Part shown: one piece after another, positions 1 through 9,475 of the stretch
Layout of the letters: each line of letters opens with the position of its first letter
How positions within the stretch are numbered: position 1 is the first letter of the stretch
NCBI RefSeq assembly: GCF_030161235.1
Contig: NZ_BSPW01000019.1
Span: forward strand, 356 to 45,652
Direction: 5' to 3'
DNA length: 45,297 bases
DNA from: Vibrio zhanjiangensis
GTDB lineage: Bacteria > Pseudomonadota > Gammaproteobacteria > Enterobacterales > Vibrionaceae
Notes under the pieces: model-generated
Told to the model about the DNA's origin: nothing
Databases searched by the model: none
The model's input: only the letters and a program-made list of their open reading frames with translations
Made by a program: the position numbers and the translations under genes

Positions 1-156
1 GTGTAATGTTGAATTGACTGTGCCGGTATTGCTACCGATTGGTCACTCAGTTCATTGATAAATCTTTTGGATTATCATCAACGAGTGCCCACACAGATTG
101 ATAGGTTTACATTGTTAAAGAGCATTTCTTCTTAGCATGTCGCTCCCTAAGAAGAG
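1..156 (-). ncRNA. 5' leader of an rRNA operon (16S gene lies left of the window)
   Basis: Read leftwards, this stretch has the layout of an enterobacterial/Vibrio rRNA leader. A perfect boxA antitermination element (TGCTCTTTAACA, plus coordinates 113-124) is followed by the conserved leader words CTGTGTGGGCACTCG. The mature 16S sequence is not reached, so it should start just before base 1. NusB/NusE loading at boxA is known for this element class. The leader identity is recognised from the sequence; the operon itself is inferred. Confidence 0.85.
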
Positions 157-162
157 GCGGCT

Positions 163-190
163 ATTCTAGCGAGATAAACTTGAGTGTCAA
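163..190 (-). promoter_or_regulatory. rRNA operon promoter, proximal
   Basis: On the minus strand a consensus TTGACA (185-190) is separated by 16 bp from TAGAAT (163-168) and followed by a GC-rich discriminator. This is typical of stringently controlled rRNA promoters. The boxA leader begins about 40 bases downstream. Confidence 0.8.
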
Positions 191-280
191 CCACTTTTTA
201 CCAATTATTTCGCTTTTCTTTTTTGACCTGTCGACACTGCTTTTCTAGCTTACTAGCCCTTGCCCTGTCGACGAGGAGGC

Positions 281-308
281 ATTATAGAGATCGTAATCAC
301 ATTGGCAA
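281..308 (-). promoter_or_regulatory. rRNA operon promoter, distal
   Basis: A second minus-strand promoter has TTGCCA (303-308), a 16 bp spacer and a perfect TATAAT (281-286), again followed by a GC-rich stretch. Tandem promoters are usual for rRNA operons. The AT-rich DNA upstream could act as an UP element. A single consensus DnaA box (TTATCCACA, 416-424) lies further upstream; its significance is unknown. Confidence 0.7.
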
Positions 309-499
309 GAGGAAATTTAAAAAAAATGCAAAAACACCAGCTAAACGTCCAATATTCACCCAACACTTTATTTATTCACGTTTTCCCATAAACTTTCAAG
401 AACATATTCACAGTTTTATCCACAGTCGCCCTTGTGTCGTCTTTATTTTATGGCGGCTAGAGACAATTTTATAAGCCTCTAACCTTTGAGCAGTCTCTA

Positions 500-1273
500 C
501 TATATACCAGAGCCATCGCTTTCATCGTCGTCATGAAGGCCACACTCTCGCTTTAGTCCATAGAAACGAGTTTGCTCTTCAGTCATGCCCGGCTGCCATT
601 TTTGACTTGTGTGTATATCACCAATAGACAAATAGCCTTCATCTCGCAAAGGGTGATACGCTAAATCGTATTGTTTCAGATAGTAGTGCACGTCTTTATT
701 TGTCCAATCGATAATAGGCAACAACTTAAAGACACCATTTTGCACAGACAATATAGGCAAATTAGCACGAGAGCTGGATTGTTCACGGCGAAGTCCAGAA
801 AACCACACTTTCGCCTCCAACTCACTGAGTGCTCTGCGCATCGGCTCAACCTTATTTAGGTGATTATATTTCTCTATGCCATTCACTCCCTGTTGCCACA
901 ATTTGCCATAGCGAGCTTCTTGCCATGATGGGCTCAGATGTGAGCGATAGACCTTAAGGTTAAGACTTAACTTATTCGTCAGTTCATCAATAAATTGGTA
1001 AGTTTCCGGGAATAGATAGCCAGTATCCGTAAGTATCACTGGAATGTCAGGTTTTGCTTGGGTAACAAGATGCAGCATGACTGCTGCTTGAATCCCAAAG
1101 CTCGACGATACTATCTGCTCACCATCAAGATTCTCGATTGCCCAATTCACCCTTTCTTGAGCCGTTTTTTTTTCAAGCTGAATGTTGATCTGCGCCAGTC
1201 TCAAGGTTTGCTCAGTCTTTGTTGCCCTGAGTAGATCGGCAAGTTCAGGCTTCTCAATCACGCTATCATGCAT
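500..1273 (-). CDS. cysH: Phosphoadenosine phosphosulfate reductase CysH
   Basis: A 257-residue cytoplasmic PAPS reductase, which reduces PAPS to sulfite with thioredoxin in assimilatory sulfate reduction. The nucleotide-binding [10 protein letters not shown] segment lies near residue 57 and the catalytic ECGLH motif near residues 243-247. After that motif the protein carries an extra acidic tail ([10 protein letters not shown]) not found in the E. coli enzyme. It is the last gene of a cysJ-cysI-cysH operon and its start overlaps the end of cysI by 8 bases. CysB control is known for this operon elsewhere; no CysB site is called here. Confidence 0.96.
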   Translation of the reverse strand: MHDSVIEKPELADLLRATKTEQTLRLAQINIQLEKKTAQERVNWAIENLDGEQIVSSSFGIQAAVMLHLVTQAKPDIPVILTDTGYLFPETYQFIDELTNKLSLNLKVYRSHLSPSWQEARYGKLWQQGVNGIEKYNHLNKVEPMRRALSELEAKVWFSGLRREQSSSRANLPILSVQNGVFKLLPIIDWTNKDVHYYLKQYDLAYHPLRDEGYLSIGDIHTSQKWQPGMTEEQTRFYGLKRECGLHDDDESDGSGI

Positions 1274-2999
1274 AAAAATCCCTCTTTGACACTTTCACTT
1301 CCTCAATAATTCCAGTGCGAATGGTAAAATCCCCGAAACACTCACCCTCTATGCGTTTTTTGGACCAAAGACCAACGAGGTGATCAATTTCTTGCAAAAT
1401 CTGTTGATCAGTAATGTTTTCTTTATACATTTTGGGCACTCGAGTACCGCCGCGATTTCCCCCCAAATGCAGGTTGTAACGCCCTGGAGCTTTGCCCACC
1501 AGACCAATCTCTGCCAACATGGCACGCCCACATCCATTGGGACACCCCGTCACGCGTAATATGATATTGTCTTGTTCAGGTAAGCCATGCTTACGTAGGA
1601 TGTTTTCCACATCGGTAACAAACTGAGGTAAGAAACGTTCCGCTTCTGCCATTGCTAACGGACAGGTTGGAAACGCCACGCAAGCCATCGAATTCTTTCG
1701 TTGCTCACTGACCGTCTCATCCATTAAACCATGTTCAATTGCAATGCGTTCAATTTGAGCTTTGTCTTCAACAGGCACACCAGCAACAATAAGGTTTTGA
1801 TTCGCTGTCATACGAAAATCGCCTTGGTGAATTTTGGCAATTTTCGCCACACCCGATTTAAGCGGCTTATTGGGATAGTCAAGCAAACGACCATTTTCAA
1901 TGAAGAGTGTTAAATGATGTTTGCCATCTACGCCCTCGACCCAACCAATTCGGTCACCTCGCTCGGTAAATTCGTACGGCCGACTCTTTTGAAACTTTAC
2001 ACCAGCACGCTTTTCTACTTCAGCCTTAAACACATCACTGCCTACTCTATCTAGGGTGTATTTTGTTTTGGCGTTTTTGCGATTAGACCGATTTCCCCAG
2101 TCTCGCTGAGTGGTCACAACGGCTGTGGCCACATCCAACGTTTTATCAAGAGGAATATAACCGAAGTCATCAGCACGCCTTGGATACGTCGACGTGTCAC
2201 CGTGCGTCATTGCCAAACCACCGCCAACGAGAACATTAAAGCCCACCAGCTTACCTTGCTCAGCAATCGCGACAAAGTTAAGGTCATTGGCATGAACATC
2301 GACATCATTTTGTGGTGGTATCACCACGGTAGTTTTAAACTTTCGCGGTAAATAGTGTTTACCTAAAATCGGTTCATCATCTTCTGTCGTCTCAACTTTT
2401 TCTCCATCTAGCCAAATTTCAGCATAAGCTTTGGTTTTAGGTAATAGATGTTCACTGATCTTTTGCGCCCACTGATAAGCTTGTTGATGGAGCTCTGACT
2501 CAACAGGGTTCGTCGTACACAGTACATTACGATTTACATCACCCGCAGTCGCAATCGAGTCAATACCAATACTGTTAAGCGTCTGATGCATAAGCTTGAT
2601 ATTTGGTTTTAGTACGCCATGAAATTGGAAAGTCTGGCGTGTGGTAAGCCGAATACTGCCATAGAGAGAATGCTCTGTTGCAAACTTATCAATCGCGAGC
2701 CATTGCTGTGGCGATATTATTCCGCCAGGCATGCGCGCTCTGAGCATCACATTATGTAATGGTTCTAGTCTTTGTTTAGCCCGTTCGTTGCGTATGTCAC
2801 GATCATCCTGCTGATACATGCCATGAAAACGTATCAACTGAAAGTTATCGGCAGTAAATCCCCCCGTGATCGGATCTTGCAGATCTTGCTCGATCGTACC
2901 GCGCAGAAAGTTACTGTCTCTTTTTAGACGTTCGTTATCGGCCAATGGGCCAAGCTCTTCGCCTAGTACAGACTGAGTGTGAGTGGTAGAAGTGCTCAT
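1266..2999 (-). CDS. cysI: Sulfite reductase hemoprotein beta subunit CysI
   Basis: A 577-residue NADPH-sulfite reductase beta subunit, which reduces sulfite to sulfide with electrons from CysJ. The cysteines that hold the 4Fe-4S cluster and siroheme are visible as C-x5-C (CVAFPTC) and C-x3-C (GCPNGCG) in the last third, at the usual spacing. Duplicated nitrite/sulfite reductase ferredoxin-like halves are expected and the length fits the family. The start ATG overlaps the cysJ stop (TAATG), which implies translational coupling. Confidence 0.97.
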   Translation of the reverse strand: MSTSTTHTQSVLGEELGPLADNERLKRDSNFLRGTIEQDLQDPITGGFTADNFQLIRFHGMYQQDDRDIRNERAKQRLEPLHNVMLRARMPGGIISPQQWLAIDKFATEHSLYGSIRLTTRQTFQFHGVLKPNIKLMHQTLNSIGIDSIATAGDVNRNVLCTTNPVESELHQQAYQWAQKISEHLLPKTKAYAEIWLDGEKVETTEDDEPILGKHYLPRKFKTTVVIPPQNDVDVHANDLNFVAIAEQGKLVGFNVLVGGGLAMTHGDTSTYPRRADDFGYIPLDKTLDVATAVVTTQRDWGNRSNRKNAKTKYTLDRVGSDVFKAEVEKRAGVKFQKSRPYEFTERGDRIGWVEGVDGKHHLTLFIENGRLLDYPNKPLKSGVAKIAKIHQGDFRMTANQNLIVAGVPVEDKAQIERIAIEHGLMDETVSEQRKNSMACVAFPTCPLAMAEAERFLPQFVTDVENILRKHGLPEQDNIILRVTGCPNGCGRAMLAEIGLVGKAPGRYNLHLGGNRGGTRVPKMYKENITDQQILQEIDHLVGLWSKKRIEGECFGDFTIRTGIIEEVKVSKRDFYA

Positions 3000-4852
3000 T
3001 AATATACATCCCTTTGATAACGTTTTTCTTTACGCAGTTGATTGATAAACTCTTCGGCATCATTGTGCGAACGGTGTCCATATTGCTCAACCACATGGAT
3101 CAAGGCTTGATGAACATCTTTTGCCATTCGAGTGGCATCTCCGCAGACATAGATGTATGCGCCTTGCTCAAGCCAGCGCCAAACTTCTTCACCTTTTTCC
3201 AAAATTCGATGTTGAACATAGACCTTTTCCCCTTGATCGCGACTAAATGCCACATCAAGATAATTGAGCACTCCAGACTTTAAGTACTTCTGCCATTCCA
3301 CTTGATAGAGAAAGTCTTGGGTAAAAGTTCGATCGCCAAAAAACAACCAATTTTTGCCTTGTGCTTCACGAGCCTCTCGCTCTTGAAGAAAACTGCGAAA
3401 CGGCGCAACACCTGTTCCAGGGCCTATCATGATAATGGGGGTGGTATCGTCGGCTGGCAGCTTAAAGCTGTTATTGTGTTCAACAAACACTTTCACTTGT
3501 GCGCCTTCATCGAGGCGATGACAGAGAAAACTCGATGCGCCACCAAAGCGTTGCTCATCTTCATGTTGATACTCAACCACTCCCACGGTTAAGTGAACCT
3601 CTTGTTCAACCTCGGCTTGACTTGATGCAATGGAATACAAACGAGGGGTCAATCGACGAAGTAGTCCCACTAATTCTTGTGCCGATAGTTGGGTTTTCTT
3701 CTCGCCAAGTACATCGATTATCTGAGTCTGATTAGCGTAGTGGCGCAACTTATCTTTATCGTCTATCAGCTCCAGCAGTTTTTGACTCCCCGAAGCTTGA
3801 GCAAACTTGGTTACAAACTGTGGATTGGCGGCTGTAATTTCAAAATGGCGCACTAAAGCGCTATGAACAGAGAGGCTTTCCCCGTCAAGTTCGATGCTTT
3901 CAACGCCAGAAAGACCGACTTGAGATAAGATAGCATTGGCTAAATCTGAGCTATTTTCATACCACACTCCGAGCGCATCACCGGGCTGATAACTCAAACC
4001 TGAGCCTGCTAAATCGATCTCTATATGACGTACATCTTTGCCAGAATCACGACCTGTGATTTTCTGATTGGTCACTAGCGTCGCTGGAAAAGGGTGGCTT
4101 TTATTATAAGGTGATGAAACCGCAGCTTGGCTCAATGGTAATTGCACAACCTGTGCTTCATTGCTTGCTGATGCAAGATCTTGCTTGACCAGATCCAACG
4201 CTTGCTGGCGCCAATTTTTAGCATCAGTTCCATAATCTACATCGCAATCAATACGCTCTATAAATGGAGTGGCTCCTAGCTTGGAAAGGTAAGAATCAAA
4301 ATCTTTGCCTGTTTGACAGAAAAACTCATAGCTAGAATCACCCAAAGCAATAACACCATAGTGCAAATTTGGCAACTTAGGCGCTTTCTTCGACTGAAGA
4401 AATTCGTGTAACTCAATCGCATTATCCGGTGCCTCACCTTCGCCGTTGGTCGAGGCAACGATGATCACATGAGTTTCTTTGGCTAATTGTTTCCCTTTAT
4501 AGTCACTGGCGTCATAAAGCTCAGCCGTAATGCCAAGAGCAGTCGCCTCTTTTTCTAAAGCTTCAGCTACCCCTTTAGCATTACCCGTTTGAGAGGCAAA
4601 AATAATGGTCAGTTTACCCGCTGGCTGAGCAGCAAGTGCAACTTGAGTACTCGATAAACCCTTGACGGAAACAGGTGACTGAGTTTGAGATAGTCCCCAA
4701 AAATAACCACTGACCCACGCCAATTGAGAAGGCGACAGATCTGACACACTCTGCTGAAGAGTGTTCAGCTGTTGGTCATTTAAAGGGGAAACGATTGATG
4801 GTAGTTCTATTGGTATCTGTCCCGAAGGTGACACCTTGTTATTTGAAGACAT
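2999..4852 (-). CDS. cysJ: Sulfite reductase flavoprotein alpha subunit CysJ
   Basis: The flavoprotein subunit carries an N-terminal flavodoxin domain ([15 protein letters not shown] and [11 protein letters not shown] contact FMN), then an FAD domain (RLYSIASS) and an NADPH domain ([23 protein letters not shown]), ending in the usual YQRDVY. It passes electrons from NADPH to CysI. I prefer the start at MSSNNK (4852), because this gives the length normal for the family. An in-frame ATG seven codons upstream (4873) is also possible. It is the first gene of the operon. Confidence 0.96.
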   Translation of the reverse strand: MSSNNKVSPSGQIPIELPSIVSPLNDQQLNTLQQSVSDLSPSQLAWVSGYFWGLSQTQSPVSVKGLSSTQVALAAQPAGKLTIIFASQTGNAKGVAEALEKEATALGITAELYDASDYKGKQLAKETHVIIVASTNGEGEAPDNAIELHEFLQSKKAPKLPNLHYGVIALGDSSYEFFCQTGKDFDSYLSKLGATPFIERIDCDVDYGTDAKNWRQQALDLVKQDLASASNEAQVVQLPLSQAAVSSPYNKSHPFPATLVTNQKITGRDSGKDVRHIEIDLAGSGLSYQPGDALGVWYENSSDLANAILSQVGLSGVESIELDGESLSVHSALVRHFEITAANPQFVTKFAQASGSQKLLELIDDKDKLRHYANQTQIIDVLGEKKTQLSAQELVGLLRRLTPRLYSIASSQAEVEQEVHLTVGVVEYQHEDEQRFGGASSFLCHRLDEGAQVKVFVEHNNSFKLPADDTTPIIMIGPGTGVAPFRSFLQEREAREAQGKNWLFFGDRTFTQDFLYQVEWQKYLKSGVLNYLDVAFSRDQGEKVYVQHRILEKGEEVWRWLEQGAYIYVCGDATRMAKDVHQALIHVVEQYGHRSHNDAEEFINQLRKEKRYQRDVY

Positions 4853-4978
4853 GGTCCCGACATCCCTATTCATTGCATGATGCTAGATTAACGACTCAGG
4901 CTAATAACAAGAAAGAATAGAAATGAATGTTTTATAACTTTTTGAATTAAAGAAAGACTGTTTTTTCATCGAAACAGA

Positions 4979-5209
4979 TTAGTTTACTTCCACTCGAACC
5001 TGAGAAAAACCGACGGCCATGGCAGATTTTGACGCCAAGTCCAGATCCGAATAGTGGCATTCTTCACCATGAACATCGGTTAACAACACTAAACCACCTC
5101 GAGTATTGCGAAATTCTACAATCCAAGTGCCTTCTTCAGCAGAGGGTTCAATAATCGCCTCAACGAGCTGGTGCTCACGATACAGGTTTCTAAGCTCATT
5201 TATCGTCAT
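4979..5209 (-). CDS. Small conserved hypothetical protein
   Basis: A 76-residue acidic cytoplasmic protein of unknown function starting MTINELRNLYREHQLVEA. The start is chosen because AAGGAC lies just upstream of this ATG; the frame stays open nine codons further. There is no signal peptide or membrane segment. The predicted alternation of short strands after one helix resembles a small alpha/beta fold. It is transcribed alone between cysJ and the outer membrane protein gene, so the neighbours do not suggest a role. Confidence 0.7.
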   Translation of the reverse strand: MTINELRNLYREHQLVEAIIEPSAEEGTWIVEFRNTRGGLVLLTDVHGEECHYSDLDLASKSAMAVGFSQVRVEVN

Positions 5210-5311
5210 ATAAGTCCTTCCCACCACTAATGACAATTACCACTATTAATCATGGTATATGGAGCAATAAACTACTAAAAAAACCAACATCATATAACTA
5301 ATAGACATAAA

Positions 5312-5339
5312 AAAACGCCACGATATTACGCAGCGTTTT
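5312..5339. terminator. Bidirectional hairpin terminator
   Basis: AAAACGC (5312-5318) pairs with GCGTTTT (5333-5339) around a 14-base loop, with A and T runs on the two sides. It lies just after the stop of the leftward outer membrane protein gene and so most likely ends that transcript. Confidence 0.7.
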
Positions 5340-5353
5340 ATAGTTAAGCCAGA

Positions 5354-6028
5354 CTAGAAGCTGTATTCCACTCCAAGGAAGAAACCGTCAGCCATAATAA
5401 ATGGCTTGCCCAATATCGTATTGGTTGTGGTAGCTTTAAATTCATCAGATTCGAGATCGATCGCGCGATAGCCACCTCGGAAGGTGATTGTCGACTCTTT
5501 GAGCGGCATACGATACTGAACTCCAGCGGTTAAATCGGTACTCTTGATTCCGCTGCTATCACCAAAATTCATTTCACCGATAATATCAAAATTGGTATCT
5601 GGTACAGTAATTTCTGCATAACCATAAAAAGCCCAGATAAACCCGTCAAAGTCTTTGATTTGTCCGTTATCAGCATTTTTATATTTGGTATTACTCAGAT
5701 CGCTAAAAGTAATACCGGCATCAAAGTGCAATAGATCACGACTCAAAATCGGGTAGTACAAGGTCAAATCCAGCTTATCAAACGCCATGTAGTCGTTATC
5801 AACACCCGTGGTTCTTAACCTAGCATTTGGCACATACTTATAGTCATGCTCGATGGCAACATAAACAGACGGAGTGACTTCTTTATCACGGTCAATCTCA
5901 TTGACTTCTGTCTCTATCCACCAAGCATCAGCACCTACTTTTACGACAGTAGACTCCTCTGCCATCGCTGAAAAACTTGCCATTGACATTGCAACTGCAG
6001 TCATGACTGCCAGTGCTGTTTTGTTCAT
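5354..6028 (-). CDS. Outer membrane beta-barrel protein (TIGR04219-like)
   Basis: A 224-residue protein with a clear signal peptide (MNKTALAVMTAVAMSM, cleavage after AMA). It is followed by alternating amphipathic strands and a C-terminal phenylalanine after GVEYSF, the hallmark of BAM-inserted barrels. The start at 6028 is chosen because AGGAG lies 8 bases upstream and the signal peptide begins there; the frame is open 18 codons further. It resembles the TIGR04219 family of outer membrane proteins of unknown substrate. It is a single gene with its own terminator. Confidence 0.85.
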   Translation of the reverse strand: MNKTALAVMTAVAMSMASFSAMAEESTVVKVGADAWWIETEVNEIDRDKEVTPSVYVAIEHDYKYVPNARLRTTGVDNDYMAFDKLDLTLYYPILSRDLLHFDAGITFSDLSNTKYKNADNGQIKDFDGFIWAFYGYAEITVPDTNFDIIGEMNFGDSSGIKSTDLTAGVQYRMPLKESTITFRGGYRAIDLESDEFKATTTNTILGKPFIMADGFFLGVEYSF

Positions 6029-6117
6029 TGATTGAACTCCTGAGCCTATCGATCCTAAAATGTTGCAGCGATAGTAACACATTCTACAGGTGGGGAATTG
6101 TCAAATTCCTGCTCGAA

Positions 6118-6327
6118 TTAACGGTGGCTATACACGTAATTTTTGAAAAACCAAATACCCACTGCAATTACAATAAGATATGGAATTAACTTAAATACAG
6201 CGCCCAACATTCCAAATAGCGCCATCACGAGTAATGCGAATCCCGCAGCCGTGAAAACCGTCAGCATGGTTAAGCCCGTAACCAGCAAGGTTGCAACAAA
6301 AACCAGTATAAAAATGAGTTCTAGCAT
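6118..6327 (-). CDS. pspG: Envelope stress membrane protein PspG
   Basis: A 69-residue inner membrane protein with two or three hydrophobic segments (MLELIFILVFVATLLVTG, then residues 25-60) and a short basic end (YVYSHR). Length, MLEL start and position beside dusA match PspG, a phage-shock response effector. A sigma-54 promoter signature lies upstream, as expected for a PspF-controlled gene. A good ribosome site (AAAGGAG) precedes the ATG. Confidence 0.9.
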   Translation of the reverse strand: MLELIFILVFVATLLVTGLTMLTVFTAAGFALLVMALFGMLGAVFKLIPYLIVIAVGIWFFKNYVYSHR

Positions 6328-6353
6328 AGTTTTCTCCTTTATTAATTTTCACA

Positions 6354-6371
6354 TAGCAGAAACCACGCCAA
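6354..6371 (-). promoter_or_regulatory. Sigma-54 promoter of pspG
   Basis: On the minus strand TTGGCGTGGTTTCTGCTA carries the invariant GG (-24) and GC (-12) elements exactly 12 bases apart. It ends about 27 bases before the pspG start codon. PspF-dependent sigma-54 control of pspG is established in enterobacteria; its use here is inferred from this match. Confidence 0.8.
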
Positions 6372-6410
6372 GTTTTAAAATTAAGTAATTCATTGATTTT
6401 TAACAAATAA

Positions 6411-6437
6411 AAAGCTCGTCTTTATCAAACGAGCTTT
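6411..6437. terminator. Terminator after dusA
   Basis: AAAGCTCGT (6411-6419) pairs with ACGAGCTTT (6429-6437) around a 9-base loop. Leftward transcripts from dusA would meet this stem followed by TTATTTGTT. A second stem (TCACCAATC 6463-6471 with GATTGGTGA 6482-6490) lies just before the end of dusA. Confidence 0.75.
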
Positions 6438-6493
6438 GGAGAAATAGTAACGTTGGCGAAATTCACCAATCCACAAGTAAAGATTGGTGATAT

Positions 6494-7537
6494 TTACACA
6501 TTAAGTTCTTGAGGAATTTTGCTCAGCGCAGTTTCAACCACTTCTACCCCTGAACCTGGCTTGTGCGCATTTTCACTAATATAACGACGCCACTGGCGCG
6601 CCCCTGGCATATTTTGAAATAGACCTAACATATGACGGGTGATGTGACCAAGGTAAGCACCATTTGTAAGCTGTTGCTCAATGTAGGGATACATCTCTTC
6701 TACCACTTGAGTACGCTTTTTGACTGGCTTATCCAAACCAAATATATCTTGATCAACCTTAGCAAGTAGATATGGGTTTTGATAGGCTTTACGCCCAACC
6801 ATAACACCATCTAAATGCACTAGGTGCTCTTTACTCTCTTCGAGACTCTTTACACCACCATTAATGGCAATGTTGAGATGAGCGAAATCTTGCTTGAGCT
6901 GATAAGCACGCGGATAGTCGAGCGGCGGGATCTCTCGATTTTCTTTTGGACTCAGTCCAGATAGCCAAGCCTTACGCGCATGAATGGTAAACTGCTCACA
7001 GCCACCTTTTTCAGACACAATGGAGACAAAATCCGTCAAAAACTCATACGAGTCCTGCTCATCAATGCCAATACGGGTTTTGACTGTGACGGGAATATCC
7101 ACCACCTCACGCATTGCCGCGATACAATCGGCCACCAGCTGAGGTTCTGCCATTAAGCATGCGCCAAAGCGGCCATTTTGCACTCGATCTGACGGGCAAC
7201 CAACATTAAGGTTCACCTCATCATAGCCTCTTTGCTGCGCGAGCTTGGCACATGTCGCCAAATCCTTCGGGTTTGAACCACCAAGTTGCAGCGCCACCGG
7301 ATGCTCTTCTTGGTTATAAGCCAAAAAGTCACCTTTACCATGAATGATCGCGCCAGTCGTCACCATCTCGGTATAGAGCAAAGATTCACTGGTCAGCAAA
7401 CGATGGAAGTAGCGACAATGGCGATCTGTCCAATCGAGCATGGGCGCTACGCTAAATCTGCCACTCTTTGACACATCAATATTACTAGACAAGTATATAT
7501 TTTGCAAAGAATTATCTGTTTTCTGTTCTCGGTTCAT
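6494..7537 (-). CDS. dusA: tRNA-dihydrouridine(20/20a) synthase DusA, with hybrid 5' end
   Basis: An FMN enzyme that reduces U20/U20a in tRNA. The TIM-barrel motifs are present: [39 protein letters not shown] (catalytic Cys) and [18 protein letters not shown]. The island has replaced the original start. The roughly 25 residues before [10 protein letters not shown] (a polar [13 protein letters not shown] extension) and the promoter come from the element, and the frame is kept. ATG at 7537 is chosen; a TTG two codons upstream is also open. Repair of dusA by the incoming element is established for dusA-specific SGI1-like elements. Confidence 0.95.
   Translation of the reverse strand: MNREQKTDNSLQNIYLSSNIDVSKSGRFSVAPMLDWTDRHCRYFHRLLTSESLLYTEMVTTGAIIHGKGDFLAYNQEEHPVALQLGGSNPKDLATCAKLAQQRGYDEVNLNVGCPSDRVQNGRFGACLMAEPQLVADCIAAMREVVDIPVTVKTRIGIDEQDSYEFLTDFVSIVSEKGGCEQFTIHARKAWLSGLSPKENREIPPLDYPRAYQLKQDFAHLNIAINGGVKSLEESKEHLVHLDGVMVGRKAYQNPYLLAKVDQDIFGLDKPVKKRTQVVEEMYPYIEQQLTNGAYLGHITRHMLGLFQNMPGARQWRRYISENAHKPGSGVEVVETALSKIPQELNV
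7434..7448. repeat. Left attachment repeat of the island (inside dusA)
   Basis: ATCGAGCATGGGCGC, the reverse complement of the dusA codons for APMLD, recurs with one mismatch at 39259-39273 (ATCGAGCATAGGCGC), where an old dusA start is found. Integrases of this type are known to recombine in the 5' part of dusA. The exact crossover bases cannot be fixed from one sequence. Confidence 0.8.
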
Positions 7538-7567
7538 TTTCAATTATTCTCAATCATTTTTCGCTAT

Positions 7568-7608
7568 TGCGTGCCCCATATATATCCCAGTATTATAAGG
7601 GGCACGCA
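7568..7608. promoter_or_regulatory. Divergent dusA/int control region with a 10 bp inverted repeat
   Basis: TGCGTGCCCC (7568-7577) and GGGGCACGCA (7599-7608) form a perfect inverted repeat around AT-rich DNA. This DNA contains a minus-strand TATAAT (7592-7597) suited to driving dusA. The integrase starts 26 bases to the right on the other strand, so the element is placed to control both genes. A repressor or activator site is inferred; no binding protein is identified. Confidence 0.6.
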
Positions 7609-7634
7609 TTCGAACAACTATCAAGGAACAATAG

Positions 7635-8732
7635 ATGGCCAGCTTTACATTGGAGAAACGTAAAACCAGCAAAGGCGTACTGCGATATAGATGTGTTGTT
7701 CGATTAAAAAAAGGTAATGACGTAGTATATCGTGAATCTCGTACTTTCGGGAAAAAAGCCGACGCAAAAGCCTGGGGGACGGCGCTTGTATCTAAACTCG
7801 AAACGCATGGCCTACCAGGCAAAAATCCGGAAGTTACTGTTCGAGAGCTGCTCATCATGTACTTAAATGAACCTTACATTGCGAAAAGTATTGGTCGTTC
7901 AAAACGTTATGGTCTTAACATGCTAATCGATACAGAATTAGCGAAAATTCAAGCGAACAAGTTGACCGTAGCCAACCTTGTTCAGCACTGTAAAGATCGT
8001 AATGACGCGGGAACAAGCCCTCAAACAGTGTCCGGTGATATTTCATATCTTCGCAGTGTTCTTAGAGCAGCAAAGCCAATTTTTGGTATCGATGTTAACG
8101 ATTCTGTCGTACAGGAAGCTTACTATACTCTTTATCAACACAATCTCATTGCCAAATCAAACCGAAGAAGCCGACGCCCTGATACGTCGGAGTTGAACAG
8201 AATCAAGGTAGAACTTCGGAAAAGACAAGAACATCATGCTGCTCATATCCCGTTTTTAGATATTTTGGATTTTTCTATTTTGAGCTGTATGCGGATTGGT
8301 GAAGTGTGCAAAATTCTATGGGAAGACGTAGACGAAGGAACTAGAGCTGTTAAGGTACGAGATCGTAAAGACCCCCGTAAAAAAGAAGGGAATCATATGT
8401 GGGTTCCACTTTTAGGAGAGGCCTGGGAAATCCTGAATAGACAGCCGAAGAGCTGCGACCGTATCTTTCCCTACAACAGCAAAAGTGTTTCCGCTGGCTT
8501 CCAACGTGTAAGAAGCTCACTAGGAATCCAAGACCTTAGATATCATGATCTTAGGAGGGAGGGAGCAAGCCGTTTATTTGAACAAGGCTTTTCCATTGAG
8601 GAAGTAGCTCAAGTGACTGGTCATAGGAATCTAAACACCCTTTGGCAAATTTACACTGAGCTTTTTCCAAATCGCGTGCATGAAAAATTCAATTCACTCC
8701 AAAGGCTAAAACAAATGGATCAAGAGCTTTAA
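7635..8732 (+). CDS. int: dusA-type tyrosine integrase
   Basis: A 365-residue site-specific recombinase that should integrate and excise the island. The catalytic set is complete: R220 (SCMRIGE), K245, H304-x-x-R307 (HDLRR), H330 (TGHRN) and nucleophile Y340 (WQIYTELFP). The N-terminal part fits an arm-binding and core-binding layout. It reads away from dusA, 91 bases from the dusA start, as in other dusA-targeting elements. AAGGAA lies 8 bases before the ATG. Excision should need a directionality factor; the PrtN-like gene at 37.1 kb is the candidate. Confidence 0.93.
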   Translation: MASFTLEKRKTSKGVLRYRCVVRLKKGNDVVYRESRTFGKKADAKAWGTALVSKLETHGLPGKNPEVTVRELLIMYLNEPYIAKSIGRSKRYGLNMLIDTELAKIQANKLTVANLVQHCKDRNDAGTSPQTVSGDISYLRSVLRAAKPIFGIDVNDSVVQEAYYTLYQHNLIAKSNRRSRRPDTSELNRIKVELRKRQEHHAAHIPFLDILDFSILSCMRIGEVCKILWEDVDEGTRAVKVRDRKDPRKKEGNHMWVPLLGEAWEILNRQPKSCDRIFPYNSKSVSAGFQRVRSSLGIQDLRYHDLRREGASRLFEQGFSIEEVAQVTGHRNLNTLWQIYTELFPNRVHEKFNSLQRLKQMDQEL

Positions 8733-8797
8733 TGCTACAATCGAGGATTACACCTAACCTCCTTTGCTTCACGGAAATTTAGCCTTTGGATTAGCCT

Positions 8798-9094
8798 TTA
8801 TTGGATTGCTTCGCTCTGAGAAACCACTTCATCCCAAGTATGCAATATCTTCGATAAGTGCTGATGCTTTTTATTAAACTCCGTGCTGTTCAAAACAGCC
8901 TTGTACGGAGCACTAAGGTCAGAACAGTAGATATTAGTCCCTATCAATTGAAGCGTATCAGAAAGTGAACCACCACTAGCATCTAGTCCCAACTTATCGA
9001 CTGTTTCACTACTAACAAGTGCCTGAACAACGTTAGTGAAGCCCCGTGAGTTTAACTGCTCAATCGTCAATTTTGTTTTACAACTACTTTCCAC
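8798..9094 (-). CDS. Hypothetical protein
   Basis: A 98-residue frame with a GTG start and only a weak ribosome site. The protein has no membrane segment and no motif I recognise; it contains three cysteines (residues 5, 57 and one in the N-terminal KTKL region) and ends in a helical segment. It converges on the integrase gene. It may be a real small cargo gene or a fragment of a larger one. Confidence 0.4.
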   Translation of the reverse strand: MESSCKTKLTIEQLNSRGFTNVVQALVSSETVDKLGLDASGGSLSDTLQLIGTNIYCSDLSAPYKAVLNSTEFNKKHQHLSKILHTWDEVVSQSEAIQ

Positions 9095-9475
9095 AGCTAC
9101 TTTATACTGAATTCTTTATTTGGCGTTTACCGGAGCCATCGAGTTCATTGCTAGCAAATATGCATCTGCTTAGGTTTGAAAACAATTTTTGGACAAAATT
9201 TTTGGACAAAGTTTGAAACTCACTTTTTGGACAAAAGTGAGTTACGAATTTCAGCCGATATTTGGACTGTAGATAACCTCAGCTACTGCAAATCATTTAG
9301 AACACCACAAAATAACGCCCAATAGTACAGTGTTGCTATCGAAGAGCCTGCTCAAAGCCTATAAAACGCACAAAACTACTACTTTTAGTTTGCGCATCTA
9401 AACCGTCCAGCATAATTAGAAAAAATCCTCCATTAGGAGCCTTAATCGTTATTAGAAAATGAATCATCTGATTGA
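9095..9475. other. Intergenic region with short repeats
   Basis: This 380-base AT-rich gap between two leftward genes holds the TTTTTGGACAAA repeats described separately (9186-9242). Beyond them I see no gene and no convincing promoter. Confidence 0.6.
9186..9242. repeat. Three direct repeats and a hairpin near the integrase
   Basis: TTTTTGGACAAA occurs at 9186-9197, 9199-9210 and 9224-9235, with a degenerate ATTTGGACT copy near 9260. Starts are 13 and 25 bases apart, about one and two helical turns or slightly more. The third copy sits in the loop of a perfect 10 bp stem (ACTCACTTTT 9218-9227 with AAAAGTGAGT 9233-9242). Phased repeats of this kind are often protein-binding sites. Confidence 0.6.

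Noticed and set aside
416..424. Consensus DnaA box (TTATCCACA) upstream of the rRNA promoters
   Set aside because: A single 9-mer without companions or an AT-rich unwinding region; not evidence of an origin.
9130..9150. Partial match to the dusA repeat (CCATCGAG) as a third attachment site
   Set aside because: Only eight bases agree and the flanking dusA codons are absent; a tandem island is not supported.
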